Origin: Bacillota bacterium
GTDB taxonomy: Bacteria; Bacillota; Clostridia; Acetivibrionales; DSM-1351
Assembly: GCA_023391425.1 (NCBI GenBank)
Contig: JAEWAX010000037.1
Span: 87,305-151,304, forward strand
DNA: 64,000 nucleotides
Direction: 5' to 3'
Each line of letters begins with the position of its first letter. Position 1 is the stretch's first letter. Both the position numbers and the translations under genes were made by a program. The notes beneath the pieces were generated by a model. The model was not told the DNA's origin. It searched no databases and saw only the letters and a list, made by a program, of their open reading frames with translations. This document shows positions 7,335-16,122 of the stretch, in pieces.

Positions 7335-8446
7335 TTTTTTACCTCATTTTCAGTTTTTTCAGTTGTATTTTTATCAGCATTTTCTTTTCCGTATGCCTTA
7401 ATAACCTTCAAAGTAATGCCCTTTCTTCTAGCAATTTGTATGCACTCATTTATGGTTTGTTGTTGATTTGCATTTAGGTTTGTTTCTGGAATAATTAATC
7501 TAAGTTCTTTTCTGTATATTTGAGATTTATCAATTGTTATTGTAGTACTTTTTCCTCCTTCAAATTCCTCAAGCTTGTCAATGTATAACAGCAATTTCTT
7601 CTTAAGATTGCTTGAATTCTGATAATATACTTCATCGATGTTGAGACTTTTTATACTTGTGGCTGTTCCATTTTCAAACATCGCTATTGTAGGAAAATTA
7701 AATGGTAGATTTGCACCTTGCAGATTGCGGATTATCTGACCACGCTTGATATTAGTCATATTCCAGACATTTGTTCCATCATCCGTAGCTTCATCCTCTG
7801 CCTTTTTTACACCATCTACGCCTGCCCAAACACAAGCTGAGGCCATTTGAGTAATTTTAATTCCTGGAAATAGTTGTGCAAGAAAGGGAAAACTCATTTC
7901 ATAGCTAGCTACTATATTTATACTCTTACCATCCGCAAGCATTCTACTGGCCGAAAAATCTATACCCTCAAAGCCGTGCTTTAAATTTAGACTTTTTAGT
8001 CTCTTACTAACATCACTATAATAACTAACGTTAAGATTTTTCTTAACCAACACTTTAGTTATTGGTACCAGAATGACCTGAGCTCGGACATAATCTGTAG
8101 TATCTTTTCCTAGCTTTTGAACAAATGATGTTATCAAAGTATCCCCAAATATATCATTAACTTTTTGAGAATTGCTAAACTTCTCTATACTGCTTATTAC
8201 CTCATCAGCATTAGTCTCATAGTATAACAGACTATATACACTCATTTCATTACAAGCTCCTGTAATTGCATGCTGCATGATTTCATTCGTGTAATAGACT
8301 TTAATTATAAACACAAACGTCATAATTGCAATTATAAAAACTGGAAGTAAGATAGCAGCCTCGACTGTAATTGAGCCTTTGGGATTAAATTTTTCATTTT
8401 TTACAATAGTTTTTAACCTCAGTCGTTTACAGTTAATATCCAACAC
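7331..8446 (-). CDS. TadE/TadG-like minor pilin (pseudopilin)
   Basis: This is an inner-membrane-anchored, mostly extracytoplasmic protein of about 371 residues. The prepilin-like segment KGSITVEAAILLPVFI has Gly before the cleavage point and Glu at +5, then one hydrophobic helix, as in TadE. The long C-terminal part is hydrophilic and ends in a charged tail. GTG at 8446 is preferred as start, because GTGAGG stands six bases before it; a GTG at 8458 would overlap that site. The first bases overlap the 3' end of the DUF5702 gene, and its stop overlaps the next start. Its likely role is initiation or stabilisation of the Flp pilus, inferred from TadE/TadF. Confidence 0.75.
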   Translation of the reverse strand: MLDINCKRLRLKTIVKNEKFNPKGSITVEAAILLPVFIIAIMTFVFIIKVYYTNEIMQHAITGACNEMSVYSLLYYETNADEVISSIEKFSNSQKVNDIFGDTLITSFVQKLGKDTTDYVRAQVILVPITKVLVKKNLNVSYYSDVSKRLKSLNLKHGFEGIDFSASRMLADGKSINIVASYEMSFPFLAQLFPGIKITQMASACVWAGVDGVKKAEDEATDDGTNVWNMTNIKRGQIIRNLQGANLPFNFPTIAMFENGTATSIKSLNIDEVYYQNSSNLKKKLLLYIDKLEEFEGGKSTTITIDKSQIYRKELRLIIPETNLNANQQQTINECIQIARRKGITLKVIKAYGKENADKNTTEKTENEVKK

Positions 8447-10577
8447 ACATATCCTCACTTATATATGATCTTGTAATATTTTTTCTTGTCTGTACCGAAA
8501 ATATTGGGAATGAGATAAACATATTTTTCATCGACACCATTGTGTTTGACTTTAATAAAACCTTACTATCCTCTAATAAGAACCCCTGGCGAGATACTCC
8601 AACATTTAGCTGTACTAAATCCTGTATTCTAGCTAACTTTTTATCATTATCCATCATGACTAGAAATATTTTTAGATAGTCTTGATAGCTTAGATACAGA
8701 AGGCTATTCTCACCACTTGTAGCTTTCTTTTTGTCAATGGCACCAGAAATGTCGGTTTTCCATTGGGTTTTTGTCTTGAACAAAGGGATTTTTTCGCCTT
8801 TAGTTAACTGTTCTAAATCATACAACGATTCAGCCATAGCCCAAGAAAATACTAGCATAGTCTGAATTAATGGCGTCGTTAATCCTGCACTCCATGCGCT
8901 TAGTGTAGCAGCAAGACTAGTTATTCTGGCCATTTTAGATGCATCTGTGTAGATATGTAGAACATTTGATATTAACCTGATTCCTAAAATTTCTGATTTA
9001 ATTAATAAAGAATTAGTAGCTTCATTTTTATTTCCATTAATAATATACTCTACCTCAAAGTTTGAAAAGTAGGCATCCCTTTTTGTTTTATCTTCTGATC
9101 TTAAATTAAATGCTTTACTGCTGTCATCACCTTTTAGAAGCGGAACATCATGTTTAAATATCCCCATTATATATTCATTAACATATAATTCTTCTGTAAC
9201 TTTAGCTGCCATTTGTTCAAATATACTTTCCTTGGAGGCTAATTCCTCCAAACTACTATTTGCATAGCTCTCATTATCGAAATTCATATTATCCCAATTT
9301 TGTACTTCATCATCTTCTTCAATATTTGCTTTCCTTGAAGGTAACTGCTTCAACAAGCTACTATCAATAGTTTTTGACTCGCCTTTTTTGTTAAATACCT
9401 CTTTTAATTCTTGCTCAACCTTACCCCTATTATCCTCATCATATGATTCAGCTGGTTGAACTTTGTTAAATGTATAATTGATACACGATTCTGACATTCT
9501 ATCAAGTTCTGATATAAATCCATCATCACTCCCATTAGCTTTAGATGAAATCCTATCACACATTGCAATATTTCTTTTAAAACTGCCTATAATGTCAGAC
9601 GAATTATCCTCACCTATTATCTTTTGCATATTTAACAAGTCATCTTCATATGATTTTTGTAATTCCTTTAATCCTTCCTGGTTATCTTGTGTGTATTGTA
9701 GTTCCTCTTTTATGTGATTTAATAAATCACCTTTTTTAGAAGTAATATTATTAGCATTCTCAATTGCTCCAGAATTTAGAACTTTGTATTCGTTTATGCT
9801 ATTAATAATATTGCTCTTTATCTCTTGTTTTGTGCGGCTAATATAACTTAATTCATCTTGAGCACTTCGAATATCCTTTGCTATTTCTCTTCTTATTTCT
9901 TGACTTTCCTCATCAGAATATTGGCTTCGTAGCATATATAGTCTTTCTCTACACTCCTCATAATAGTATTTTTGATTTAAAAAGTCTTCTTTTAAACTTG
10001 TTACTATTGAAGTTATACCTGATTCATTTATCTTCTTTACCTTATCTTCAAGCGACAACTGTAAATTTCCAACTACACTTGCTTGCTTATCTGTTTCCAT
10101 TTTTCTTTTATATGTTTTTGATCCACTTGAGATATTTTTTATGCCATCAATCTTGGTTATCAAATCAGAAGCTATCTCATATGGAGCACGATACTTCATA
10201 AACTCCATTATTTGTTTTTCAAATATATCTCTATTTTCTAAATTATAGGGCTGCTCAATATTTATCTTTTCAATTTTAAAATCATATAAAAAATTTTGAT
10301 TTTCAGTGATATTTAGATTTTCTGAAAAATATTGCTCATAGCTTTCTATCATTGTATCTTGGTCAAGATATGCGCCAAAAAGCCCATATTCATCTTTTAG
10401 TTCATTATTGTAGCTAGCAAGCAAAGATGTAAGAGCGGTTTTGTTTGCTCTCTGTACCTGAGAATGTGCTAAGCTAATTCTTGCTGCATCTGAAAATGTA
10501 CCTACAACAAGGAAAACCGCCGAAAGTACAATACTTATGAAAACAGTTATTGCACCCTTACTATTTTCTACTTTCAA
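8433..10577 (-). CDS. DUF5702-like pilus-cluster protein
   Basis: This protein of about 714 residues begins with SKGAITVFISIVLSAVFLVV, a pseudopilin-like N-terminal helix. It lacks Glu at +5, so peptidase processing is doubtful. The sequence after the helix (DAARISLAHSQVQRANKTAL) matches the start typical of DUF5702 proteins next to clostridial tad genes. A long, strongly charged central region is predicted to be coiled coil. Hydrophobic segments follow near residues 560-600. TTG at 10577 is chosen as start because GGGTGGGG stands six bases ahead; the GTG at 10589 lies inside that site. It replaces TadG by position. Its function is unknown beyond an extracytoplasmic, pilus-associated role. 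Confidence 0.72.
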   Translation of the reverse strand: MKVENSKGAITVFISIVLSAVFLVVGTFSDAARISLAHSQVQRANKTALTSLLASYNNELKDEYGLFGAYLDQDTMIESYEQYFSENLNITENQNFLYDFKIEKINIEQPYNLENRDIFEKQIMEFMKYRAPYEIASDLITKIDGIKNISSGSKTYKRKMETDKQASVVGNLQLSLEDKVKKINESGITSIVTSLKEDFLNQKYYYEECRERLYMLRSQYSDEESQEIRREIAKDIRSAQDELSYISRTKQEIKSNIINSINEYKVLNSGAIENANNITSKKGDLLNHIKEELQYTQDNQEGLKELQKSYEDDLLNMQKIIGEDNSSDIIGSFKRNIAMCDRISSKANGSDDGFISELDRMSESCINYTFNKVQPAESYDEDNRGKVEQELKEVFNKKGESKTIDSSLLKQLPSRKANIEEDDEVQNWDNMNFDNESYANSSLEELASKESIFEQMAAKVTEELYVNEYIMGIFKHDVPLLKGDDSSKAFNLRSEDKTKRDAYFSNFEVEYIINGNKNEATNSLLIKSEILGIRLISNVLHIYTDASKMARITSLAATLSAWSAGLTTPLIQTMLVFSWAMAESLYDLEQLTKGEKIPLFKTKTQWKTDISGAIDKKKATSGENSLLYLSYQDYLKIFLVMMDNDKKLARIQDLVQLNVGVSRQGFLLEDSKVLLKSNTMVSMKNMFISFPIFSVQTRKNITRSYISEDMCVGY

Positions 10578-10665
10578 ATTGCACCCCACCCTTTTGGAAT
10601 ATAAAGATAAGTAGATTTCTTTGATTCATGGGGAAGCATTTTGCTCCCACTGTTTCAGATACTCT

Positions 10666-11286
10666 TTAATTCTTTTTTAACAGCTTATCTAAAACATCAT
10701 TTACCTTTGAATCTTTACCAATCCATTTATTATCACTATTTAAAATACAGTTTTTAATATCAATTACAATATCCAGATTTCTTACAAATTCAGCATTATC
10801 GTCCAAAGGAGAAGTTGCTTCTGCTTTTAAGTTTAATGTAGGAGATACACCAAATATCCTAAATAGACTTCCTATTGGAAGAGGGTATTGCTCTTGAATA
10901 CTGATATCAAGTTGTTTCAACAAAAATTTGTACGAAGTACTATTATCAGAATAATTGGTCGAGTCTAAAATTGACTTATCAAGCTTTTTACCAATATAGC
11001 TATTTAGCTTGCTTTTCTTGCCTTCTGAATCAGTATCTATTATCCTCCAATAAAGATTGAAATCCGATTTTGAAGTGTACTCAGTACCATATTGATTAAC
11101 ATAATGGTACGCTCCTACATTTGCAGCTTGATCTGCAACACTTTGAATAAGGGCATATTGATACATAATTATGAAAAGATACACTAATGCAGCAACTAGA
11201 AGAAATACAACAGAGAAAATTATTGAAGCTTCTACAGTAAAGCTGCCTTTTGCAGGTTTATACAATTTTTTATTAGTTTCAAGCAT
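10666..11286 (-). CDS. TadE-like pseudopilin
   Basis: This is a 206-residue minor pilin. The segment KGSFTVEASIIFSVVFLLVA shows the Gly cleavage site, Glu at +5 and the single N-terminal membrane helix of the TadE family. The remaining 150 residues are extracytoplasmic and hydrophilic. ATG 11286 follows GGAGG at the right distance. It is the first gene after flp, separated by a long perfect hairpin that may lower its expression relative to the major pilin. Its paralogue in the cluster is the larger 7331-8446 protein. Family membership is secure; the precise role of TadE in Gram-positive bacteria is inferred from the Aggregatibacter and Caulobacter systems. Confidence 0.82.
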   Translation of the reverse strand: MLETNKKLYKPAKGSFTVEASIIFSVVFLLVAALVYLFIIMYQYALIQSVADQAANVGAYHYVNQYGTEYTSKSDFNLYWRIIDTDSEGKKSKLNSYIGKKLDKSILDSTNYSDNSTSYKFLLKQLDISIQEQYPLPIGSLFRIFGVSPTLNLKAEATSPLDDNAEFVRNLDIVIDIKNCILNSDNKWIGKDSKVNDVLDKLLKKN

Positions 11287-11321
11287 TATTCCTCCATGAG
11301 CCGCATAAATAGCGATTGGAT

Positions 11322-11373
11322 AAACAGATTTCTTTAATTGAGTGTAATTTTCCTGTATTAAAGAAATCTGTTT
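11322..11373 (-). promoter_or_regulatory. Perfect 17-bp hairpin between flp and tadE
   Basis: AAACAGATTTCTTTAAT at 11322-11338 is the exact reverse complement of 11357-11373, with an 18-base loop. It starts 15 bases after the flp stop on the minus strand. No long U-run follows, so it looks more like a 3'-stabilising or partial-attenuation structure than a full terminator. Confidence 0.65.
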
Positions 11374-11388
11374 ACCCTAACTTTGTTT

Positions 11389-11598
11389 TTAGCCCTTTAA
11401 TTTGCTTTCATTTCCATCAGCATTATTTTCAAGCTGGCTTGCGTCTGGAAAAAGGTTATCGATTATGCTATTTACGAATTTTATTAGCTGGTTTCTAAAT
11501 AGCAAAGCCACTCCAACAAGAACAGCAATTATAATAATTACCTCAACCGTTCCCATACCATCCTCTTCTGTAATAAATCTTTTTAGTGTTGAAAACAT
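11389..11598 (-). CDS. flp: Flp-type (type IVb) major pilin
   Basis: This is a 69-residue pilin. The leader MFSTLKRFITEEDG ends in Gly. The mature protein begins MGTVEVIIIIAVLVGVALLF with Glu at +5 and one long hydrophobic helix, matching Flp pilins. A polar, acidic tail follows (PDASQLENNADGNESK). An in-frame ATG at 11631 lies upstream, but ATG 11598 has GAAGGAGG six bases ahead and is the real start. It sits between a structured repeat upstream and a perfect hairpin downstream, so its mRNA may be processed separately, as suits an abundant subunit. The CpaA and A24 peptidases of this cluster are the presumed processing enzymes. Confidence 0.85.
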   Translation of the reverse strand: MFSTLKRFITEEDGMGTVEVIIIIAVLVGVALLFRNQLIKFVNSIIDNLFPDASQLENNADGNESKLKG

Positions 11599-11658
11599 AT
11601 TATTCCTCCTTCTATTTATAATTTTTATCATAAGTGTGTTACTTTCCCAAAAGACTAT

Positions 11659-11877
11659 AGTTCAGAAGACTTTACCTGAACTAAGTCTTCTTTATCTTCG
11701 CGGAGCTACTAAGCTCCTGCTCTTCTAGCACGAGCTAATTATCTCCAAGCACGAAATAAGGGCGATAAAGAAAACTTATCTTGTGCCGAGCCATAGGCGA
11801 AGACAGAATCTTAGTTGAACTTATACTTGTAAAGTGCTAGAGTTCAGAACACTTCATCTGAACTAAGTCTTCTTTAT
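11659..11877. repeat. Structured dispersed repeat, copy A (with an extra right arm)
   Basis: Copy A fills most of the gap between tadC and flp. A full unit runs from GGGCGATAAAG near 11766 to about 11877, and a second right arm stands at 11659-11706. Each right arm holds AGTTCAG/CTGAACT (11659-11665 with 11676-11682, and 11841-11847 with 11858-11864) followed by AAGTCTTCTTTAT. The left end GATAAAGAAAACTTA pairs with that right end. The element's last bases include the tadC stop codon. A close relative stands at 28943-29157. Confidence 0.75.
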
Positions 11878-12755
11878 ATTCCCTGCATTGATATAATTGC
11901 AGGTGTTACAACTATAATAATTATTGCAAAAAACATTATCATCATGGGAAAAAGCAGCTTTGTTGAAGCTTCTTCTCCAAGCCTTTTAATTGCATTTTTT
12001 CGCATTTCCCAGCATTCATTTGACTGCAGCCTCAATGATAAAACAAGATTGTTTCCACCCCTTTTCGTATTTTGCACAATGGATGACATAAGCCTCGATA
12101 TCTCAGGTGTTTTAACCCTCTTTGCAAATTGGCTAAATGCTTCTGCTTCATTTTTACCTGATTTTATTTCTATAACAGTTTTGTTTACCTCAGCATAAAA
12201 ATCTCCTTCTTTATCACAATCAACTGAAATTTTCTCCCAAGCTTTAGACATTGTTAGTCCTGCATTTAGCAATAAAGTAAGTTTATTTATAAAATCAGGG
12301 AATTCCATTTGTATCTCTAACCTTCTTTTTTTCACCTTATTATTAAGCTTTATATCATCTGATATCACTAATACTCCAAAAATAATAAGTACATATAAAA
12401 GAAACACACCTTGAAATTGTGTTAGTATTCCCACCAAGAGTTCACAAATTATACAAAGTAACATAAGAACAATTTTATTTGCATGAAATATTCTGATATA
12501 GAATGCAGAGTATTCCTGCCCATATACTTCACTGATACTATTAAGAATTCGTCTATCATAATTTGTATTAAATGAATAACTGTACCTATCTAATACATAC
12601 AATCCAAAAGGCAGAAGCCCCTTTAGTATGAAATCTTTCTGATTTAGTGCTTGGGTACAATTTGAATAGTAAGTATTATTTTTGAAAAGAACTCCACAAA
12701 AAATAGCTGTTAATGTAATTAATGCGATTATTGTAAACAACTTAATAATAAACAT
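11874..12755 (-). CDS. tadC: Type II secretion F-domain platform protein, TadC-like
   Basis: This 293-residue inner-membrane protein is one of the two GspF-domain platform proteins of Tad systems. It has an N-terminal membrane helix, a paired hydrophobic block near residues 105-130, a cytoplasmic F domain (FPDFINKLTLLLNAGLTMSKAWEKI, then EISRLMSSIVQNTKRGGN) and a strong C-terminal helix. The start at 12755 follows GTGAGG and lies six bases after the tadB stop, so the two are probably cotranslated. Its own stop lies inside the structured repeat. It should form the membrane base with TadB on which the CpaF ATPase acts. The TadB/TadC assignment rests on gene order. Confidence 0.82.
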   Translation of the reverse strand: MFIIKLFTIIALITLTAIFCGVLFKNNTYYSNCTQALNQKDFILKGLLPFGLYVLDRYSYSFNTNYDRRILNSISEVYGQEYSAFYIRIFHANKIVLMLLCIICELLVGILTQFQGVFLLYVLIIFGVLVISDDIKLNNKVKKRRLEIQMEFPDFINKLTLLLNAGLTMSKAWEKISVDCDKEGDFYAEVNKTVIEIKSGKNEAEAFSQFAKRVKTPEISRLMSSIVQNTKRGGNNLVLSLRLQSNECWEMRKNAIKRLGEEASTKLLFPMMIMFFAIIIIVVTPAIISMQGI

Positions 12756-12761
12756 ATATCC

Positions 12762-13505
12762 TCACATTTTAATATTCATAATTTTATTTGAAATTAGAAA
12801 TGCTGCAATAAGCAAAAGTAAACAAACCGTCATAGCTAATCTTCCTTGAGATGTATTAAAAACAGGCTCTATATATTCTGCTGCAGTCACTGATAGAACA
12901 AAAACCATGCCTATTGGCATAATGTTTAGAATCTTCTGCTCAAATTTCCTCGATGATAGCAGAGTCTCAATTTCCTGCTTCATCTCAATTTTGTCACTAA
13001 TTATTCCAGCTGAGTTTTTAATTGCCTCTATGAGATTTCCACCTGTTCTTTTGCAAATAATTATTACATCAGAAAAATTCTTAATATCATCCAGCTTAGA
13101 TCGTTTTGCGAAATCACTAATTGCCTCTTCAACTGTAATATTATAGGATAGTTTATGAATTATTATTTTCGTTTCTTTAATAATATAAGCTTCATCACTA
13201 GGATATAGCACAAGTAAATCTTCTAACGCACTTTCAAATGCATTTTCTAGAGCTCTCCCTGCACTAAGTGATGATGATAATGATATTAATAAATCTTTGA
13301 ACTGTAAATTCAGCTCATTCCTACGCTTAATAATTATTTTACCTCGCTTGTATTTCAAATACAAAATTCCAAATGGGGATAGTATCGAAGCAAATAAAAT
13401 ACTTCTATAGAATAAATACGAAACTGTGAAAATAAATGCAGCTGCTATTAAAGAATAGAAAATCTTCATTTTAATTGGAATAACGTATACATCATAATCT
13501 ATCAA
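12762..13505 (-). CDS. tadB: Type II secretion F-domain platform protein, TadB-like
   Basis: This 247-residue membrane protein has two early hydrophobic stretches, a GspF cytoplasmic domain (FKDLLISLSSSLSAGRALEN and IKNFSDVIIICKRTGGNL) and two C-terminal helices (IMPIGMVFVLSVTAAEY and a final long one). This is the TadB layout. The start is TTG at 13505, ten bases after AGGAG; an ATG 12 codons on is an alternative. It sits between the ATPase gene and its paralogue. It is the platform partner of CpaF/TadA in pilus assembly at the cytoplasmic membrane. Confidence 0.82.
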   Translation of the reverse strand: MIDYDVYVIPIKMKIFYSLIAAAFIFTVSYLFYRSILFASILSPFGILYLKYKRGKIIIKRRNELNLQFKDLLISLSSSLSAGRALENAFESALEDLLVLYPSDEAYIIKETKIIIHKLSYNITVEEAISDFAKRSKLDDIKNFSDVIIICKRTGGNLIEAIKNSAGIISDKIEMKQEIETLLSSRKFEQKILNIMPIGMVFVLSVTAAEYIEPVFNTSQGRLAMTVCLLLLIAAFLISNKIMNIKM

Positions 13506-13576
13506 AGCGCACCACTCCTATTTTTCATCATGTATAAACCCTTTACAAAATAATTAAGTATCTAATTCGTGATTAT

Positions 13577-14812
13577 TTATATTTCAACATTTAATCCTGA
13601 ATTTATTAACTTATATTTGTTGAATAATGGATTTGTAGTTCTTATTAAATGGCCTACTACAGGGTCAGATGGCTTTGAATCTTTTTGAAAGCTTTCCTCA
13701 AAAACATATAGTGGATTGAGTTTTATTTGATTATTTTCCAAACCTAGGACTTCTGATATCTCCATCGTCCTTCTGGATTTATCTCTTAGTCTTGACAGAA
13801 ATATAATTATATCAATTGCAGACGCTATTTGTTTTCTAACTGCTTCAATTGGTAATGCTGATGAGCTTAATATCATCGTCTCAATTCTTGATAACATATC
13901 TTCTGTGGAATTAGCATGTCCTGTCGAAAGTGATCCATCATGCCCTGTGTTCATTGCTTGAAGCATATCTATAGCCTCTGCACCTCTCACTTCGCCCACA
14001 ATTATTCTTTCCGGCCTCATTCTAAGTGACGTTTTTATGAGATCCCTTATTGTAATCTCACCCCTACCCTCTAGGTTTGCATTTCTAGTTTCAAGTCTAA
14101 CTAAATTTGGGATATTTAATATTTGAAGCTCTGCCGAATCTTCTATTGTAATAATTCTTTCGTCATTTGGGATAAAGTTTGACAGTGCATTAAGAAAAGT
14201 CGTTTTACCGCTTCCGGTTCCACCAGCTATAAATATATTATACTTTGCAATAACTAACATTTTTAAAGCAGTTGCAGCCTCAGAAGTTAGTGATCCAAGT
14301 TCAATAAGCTTTTCAATATCAATTGGCTTTTCCGGAAACTTTCTGATGGTAACAATTGGGCCATTTAAAGCAATTGGTGGCAGAACGACATTAATTCTCG
14401 AACCATCTCTGAGCCTGGCATCAACAATTGGAGTGGATTCATTGACTGTTCTGTTTACATTAGTCACCATTACTTGAATAATATCCTCTAATTTTTGTGA
14501 GGATTCAAACTTCAATTCAAACTTAGTGCTTTTACCATTCTTCTCGATAAAAATATTGTTAGGGCCATTTATCATTATTTCCGTCACTTTGGGATCATCT
14601 AGAATAGGTTGTAATATGTCCAATCTACGAAGTGAATTAAAGACAGATTCGATAATTTCTCTTTTCTCACATGATTTTAGTAGTAATTGCTTAGATTTCT
14701 CAAATACCGATTTAGCTATTACTTCATTTATTTCCTCATCTGAGAAATCCCGTTTTAAGTCAATTTTTTCACTAACCGACTTTTTTATTTCAGTAATAAG
14801 TTCTTGCTTCAA
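13577..14812 (-). CDS. cpaF: CpaF/TadA pilus assembly ATPase
   Basis: This 411-residue hexameric secretion ATPase powers Flp pilus assembly. The N-terminal domain (1-165) is followed by Walker A GGTGSGKTT at residues 197-205, an Asp box (ITIEDSAELQ), the Walker B region (RPERIIVGEVRGAEA) and the His box (LSTGHANS). All are expected for the TadA/VirB11 branch of the GspE superfamily. The start is TTG at 14812, six bases after GGAGG. It follows cpaE by 29 bases and should be cotranscribed with it. Nothing essential is missing, so the system is probably active. Confidence 0.92.
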   Translation of the reverse strand: MKQELITEIKKSVSEKIDLKRDFSDEEINEVIAKSVFEKSKQLLLKSCEKREIIESVFNSLRRLDILQPILDDPKVTEIMINGPNNIFIEKNGKSTKFELKFESSQKLEDIIQVMVTNVNRTVNESTPIVDARLRDGSRINVVLPPIALNGPIVTIRKFPEKPIDIEKLIELGSLTSEAATALKMLVIAKYNIFIAGGTGSGKTTFLNALSNFIPNDERIITIEDSAELQILNIPNLVRLETRNANLEGRGEITIRDLIKTSLRMRPERIIVGEVRGAEAIDMLQAMNTGHDGSLSTGHANSTEDMLSRIETMILSSSALPIEAVRKQIASAIDIIIFLSRLRDKSRRTMEISEVLGLENNQIKLNPLYVFEESFQKDSKPSDPVVGHLIRTTNPLFNKYKLINSGLNVEI

Positions 14813-14841
14813 TTTTTACCTCCAAAATAAGCATATATCAA

Positions 14842-15939
14842 CTATACCAAATATCTTTTTGCGATATCTTTTAAAGCATTATTTATCAATTCAGGCCCTC
14901 CATTGGGTTTGATAAGACTTCTTACAGAATTGAAATTTTGATCGAAGGGTATTTTTGATAGGATTTCTATCTTTAGGGGGGAATTTATAGATTGGAGGGC
15001 CTGTTTAGATACTTTGTTTGCTACATATAAGAATTTATGCGCTAAAAAAGTATTTTGATCAAATCCATTTGATAACATATCAATATTATCCATGAATATT
15101 TTTGTTTTATGTAAACATATTTCCTCATAAGTAAAAACATATAGTATTTCATCAGCTACTTCAAATAGTGAAATGGTTTTTTCGTTTAGCTGAGAATCCA
15201 TATCTATTACTATAAGATCATATAGTCCGCACTCTTTGATACTATCAACAATAAGCTTAACATCTTGAGGTAGTATATCATTTATATCAAATGCGTTATT
15301 TACATCCTTAAAATAATGCACATTTGAAGTAGTGTCCTTACAACTCATTGTTGAAATCTTTGATATTAAGTTTTTGTCCCCCTCTTTTGCATAATAAATA
15401 ATATCAGAGGCGGAGTATTCCATATTGTTTGAAAAAAAAATGCTTGTTGATTGAAACTGTTCGAGGTTTAAATAGAACACAGAGAGACCAGAATAGGAGC
15501 AAATCGTACTAATTCCCAATGCTACTGAAGTTTTCCCTACATTACCTGCTGCCGAATAAAGTGCTACTGTTTTAGTGATTTTTTCTCTTGACTGTGTAAT
15601 AATGTTCCCAGCTTTTGTGAAGACATTAATAATTTCTCCCGCTATTATATTAACATCCTTATACTTATAAATTGAGGAAACACCTGATAAACCAACGCTA
15701 CTCGTTCCTGTAGTTAAAATAATTAGGTTTTGTTTGAAATGCTTACAGACTTGATTATAGAACTTCTCACACATTAGAACTATATCTGGATCTATTTTTT
15801 TTATCCATTCTTCGATTTTATATGCATTATTATAATAATTTACCAGTAAAATTTCTGAATAATTATGAGTTAGATAATTACATAAATTAGATGAATACTC
15901 ATCGTCATCATCAAGGATTAACAATTTTATGAGGGCCAT
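14842..15939 (-). CDS. cpaE: CpaE/TadZ-like MinD-family protein
   Basis: This 365-residue protein probably positions the pilus machine at the pole or membrane. Residues 1-115 look like a receiver-type atypical domain (LIKLLILDDDDEYSSN). The remainder is a MinD/ParA fold with the P-loop AAGNVGKTS (residues 130-138) and a D-x-D segment in LIVIDMDSQLNEKT. The N-terminal signature lysine of the deviant Walker A (KGGxGKT) is replaced by Ala, so ATP-driven dimerisation may be altered, as reported for TadZ proteins. ATG 15939 with GGAG eight bases ahead is chosen over an ORF opening at 15984. It is the first gene of the cluster, about 95 bases from the promoter. Confidence 0.8.
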   Translation of the reverse strand: MALIKLLILDDDDEYSSNLCNYLTHNYSEILLVNYYNNAYKIEEWIKKIDPDIVLMCEKFYNQVCKHFKQNLIILTTGTSSVGLSGVSSIYKYKDVNIIAGEIINVFTKAGNIITQSREKITKTVALYSAAGNVGKTSVALGISTICSYSGLSVFYLNLEQFQSTSIFFSNNMEYSASDIIYYAKEGDKNLISKISTMSCKDTTSNVHYFKDVNNAFDINDILPQDVKLIVDSIKECGLYDLIVIDMDSQLNEKTISLFEVADEILYVFTYEEICLHKTKIFMDNIDMLSNGFDQNTFLAHKFLYVANKVSKQALQSINSPLKIEILSKIPFDQNFNSVRSLIKPNGGPELINNALKDIAKRYLV

Positions 15940-16040
15940 TGCTTTTCTCCAGTTCTTTTGTATATTAAAATTAAGTAAAAACAACTTACTTAGCGATTAA
16001 TGGAATTTTCAGAGAAAAATAGAATTTAATAACTAATCCC

Positions 16041-16068
16041 ATTATATTACATATTATCGATTTGTCAA
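16041..16068 (-). promoter_or_regulatory. Sigma-A-type promoter of the pilus operon
   Basis: On the minus strand TTGACA (16068-16063) is separated by 16 bases from TATAAT (16046-16041), both perfect consensus hexamers. Transcription should start near 16034, leaving a 5' leader of about 95 bases before cpaE. No other promoter of this quality was seen inside the cluster. Confidence 0.75.
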
Positions 16069-16122
16069 TACATTTTATGTATTTTTTTGAAAATTTTTAC
16101 ATTTTTCTAATTTATGTTTTAT

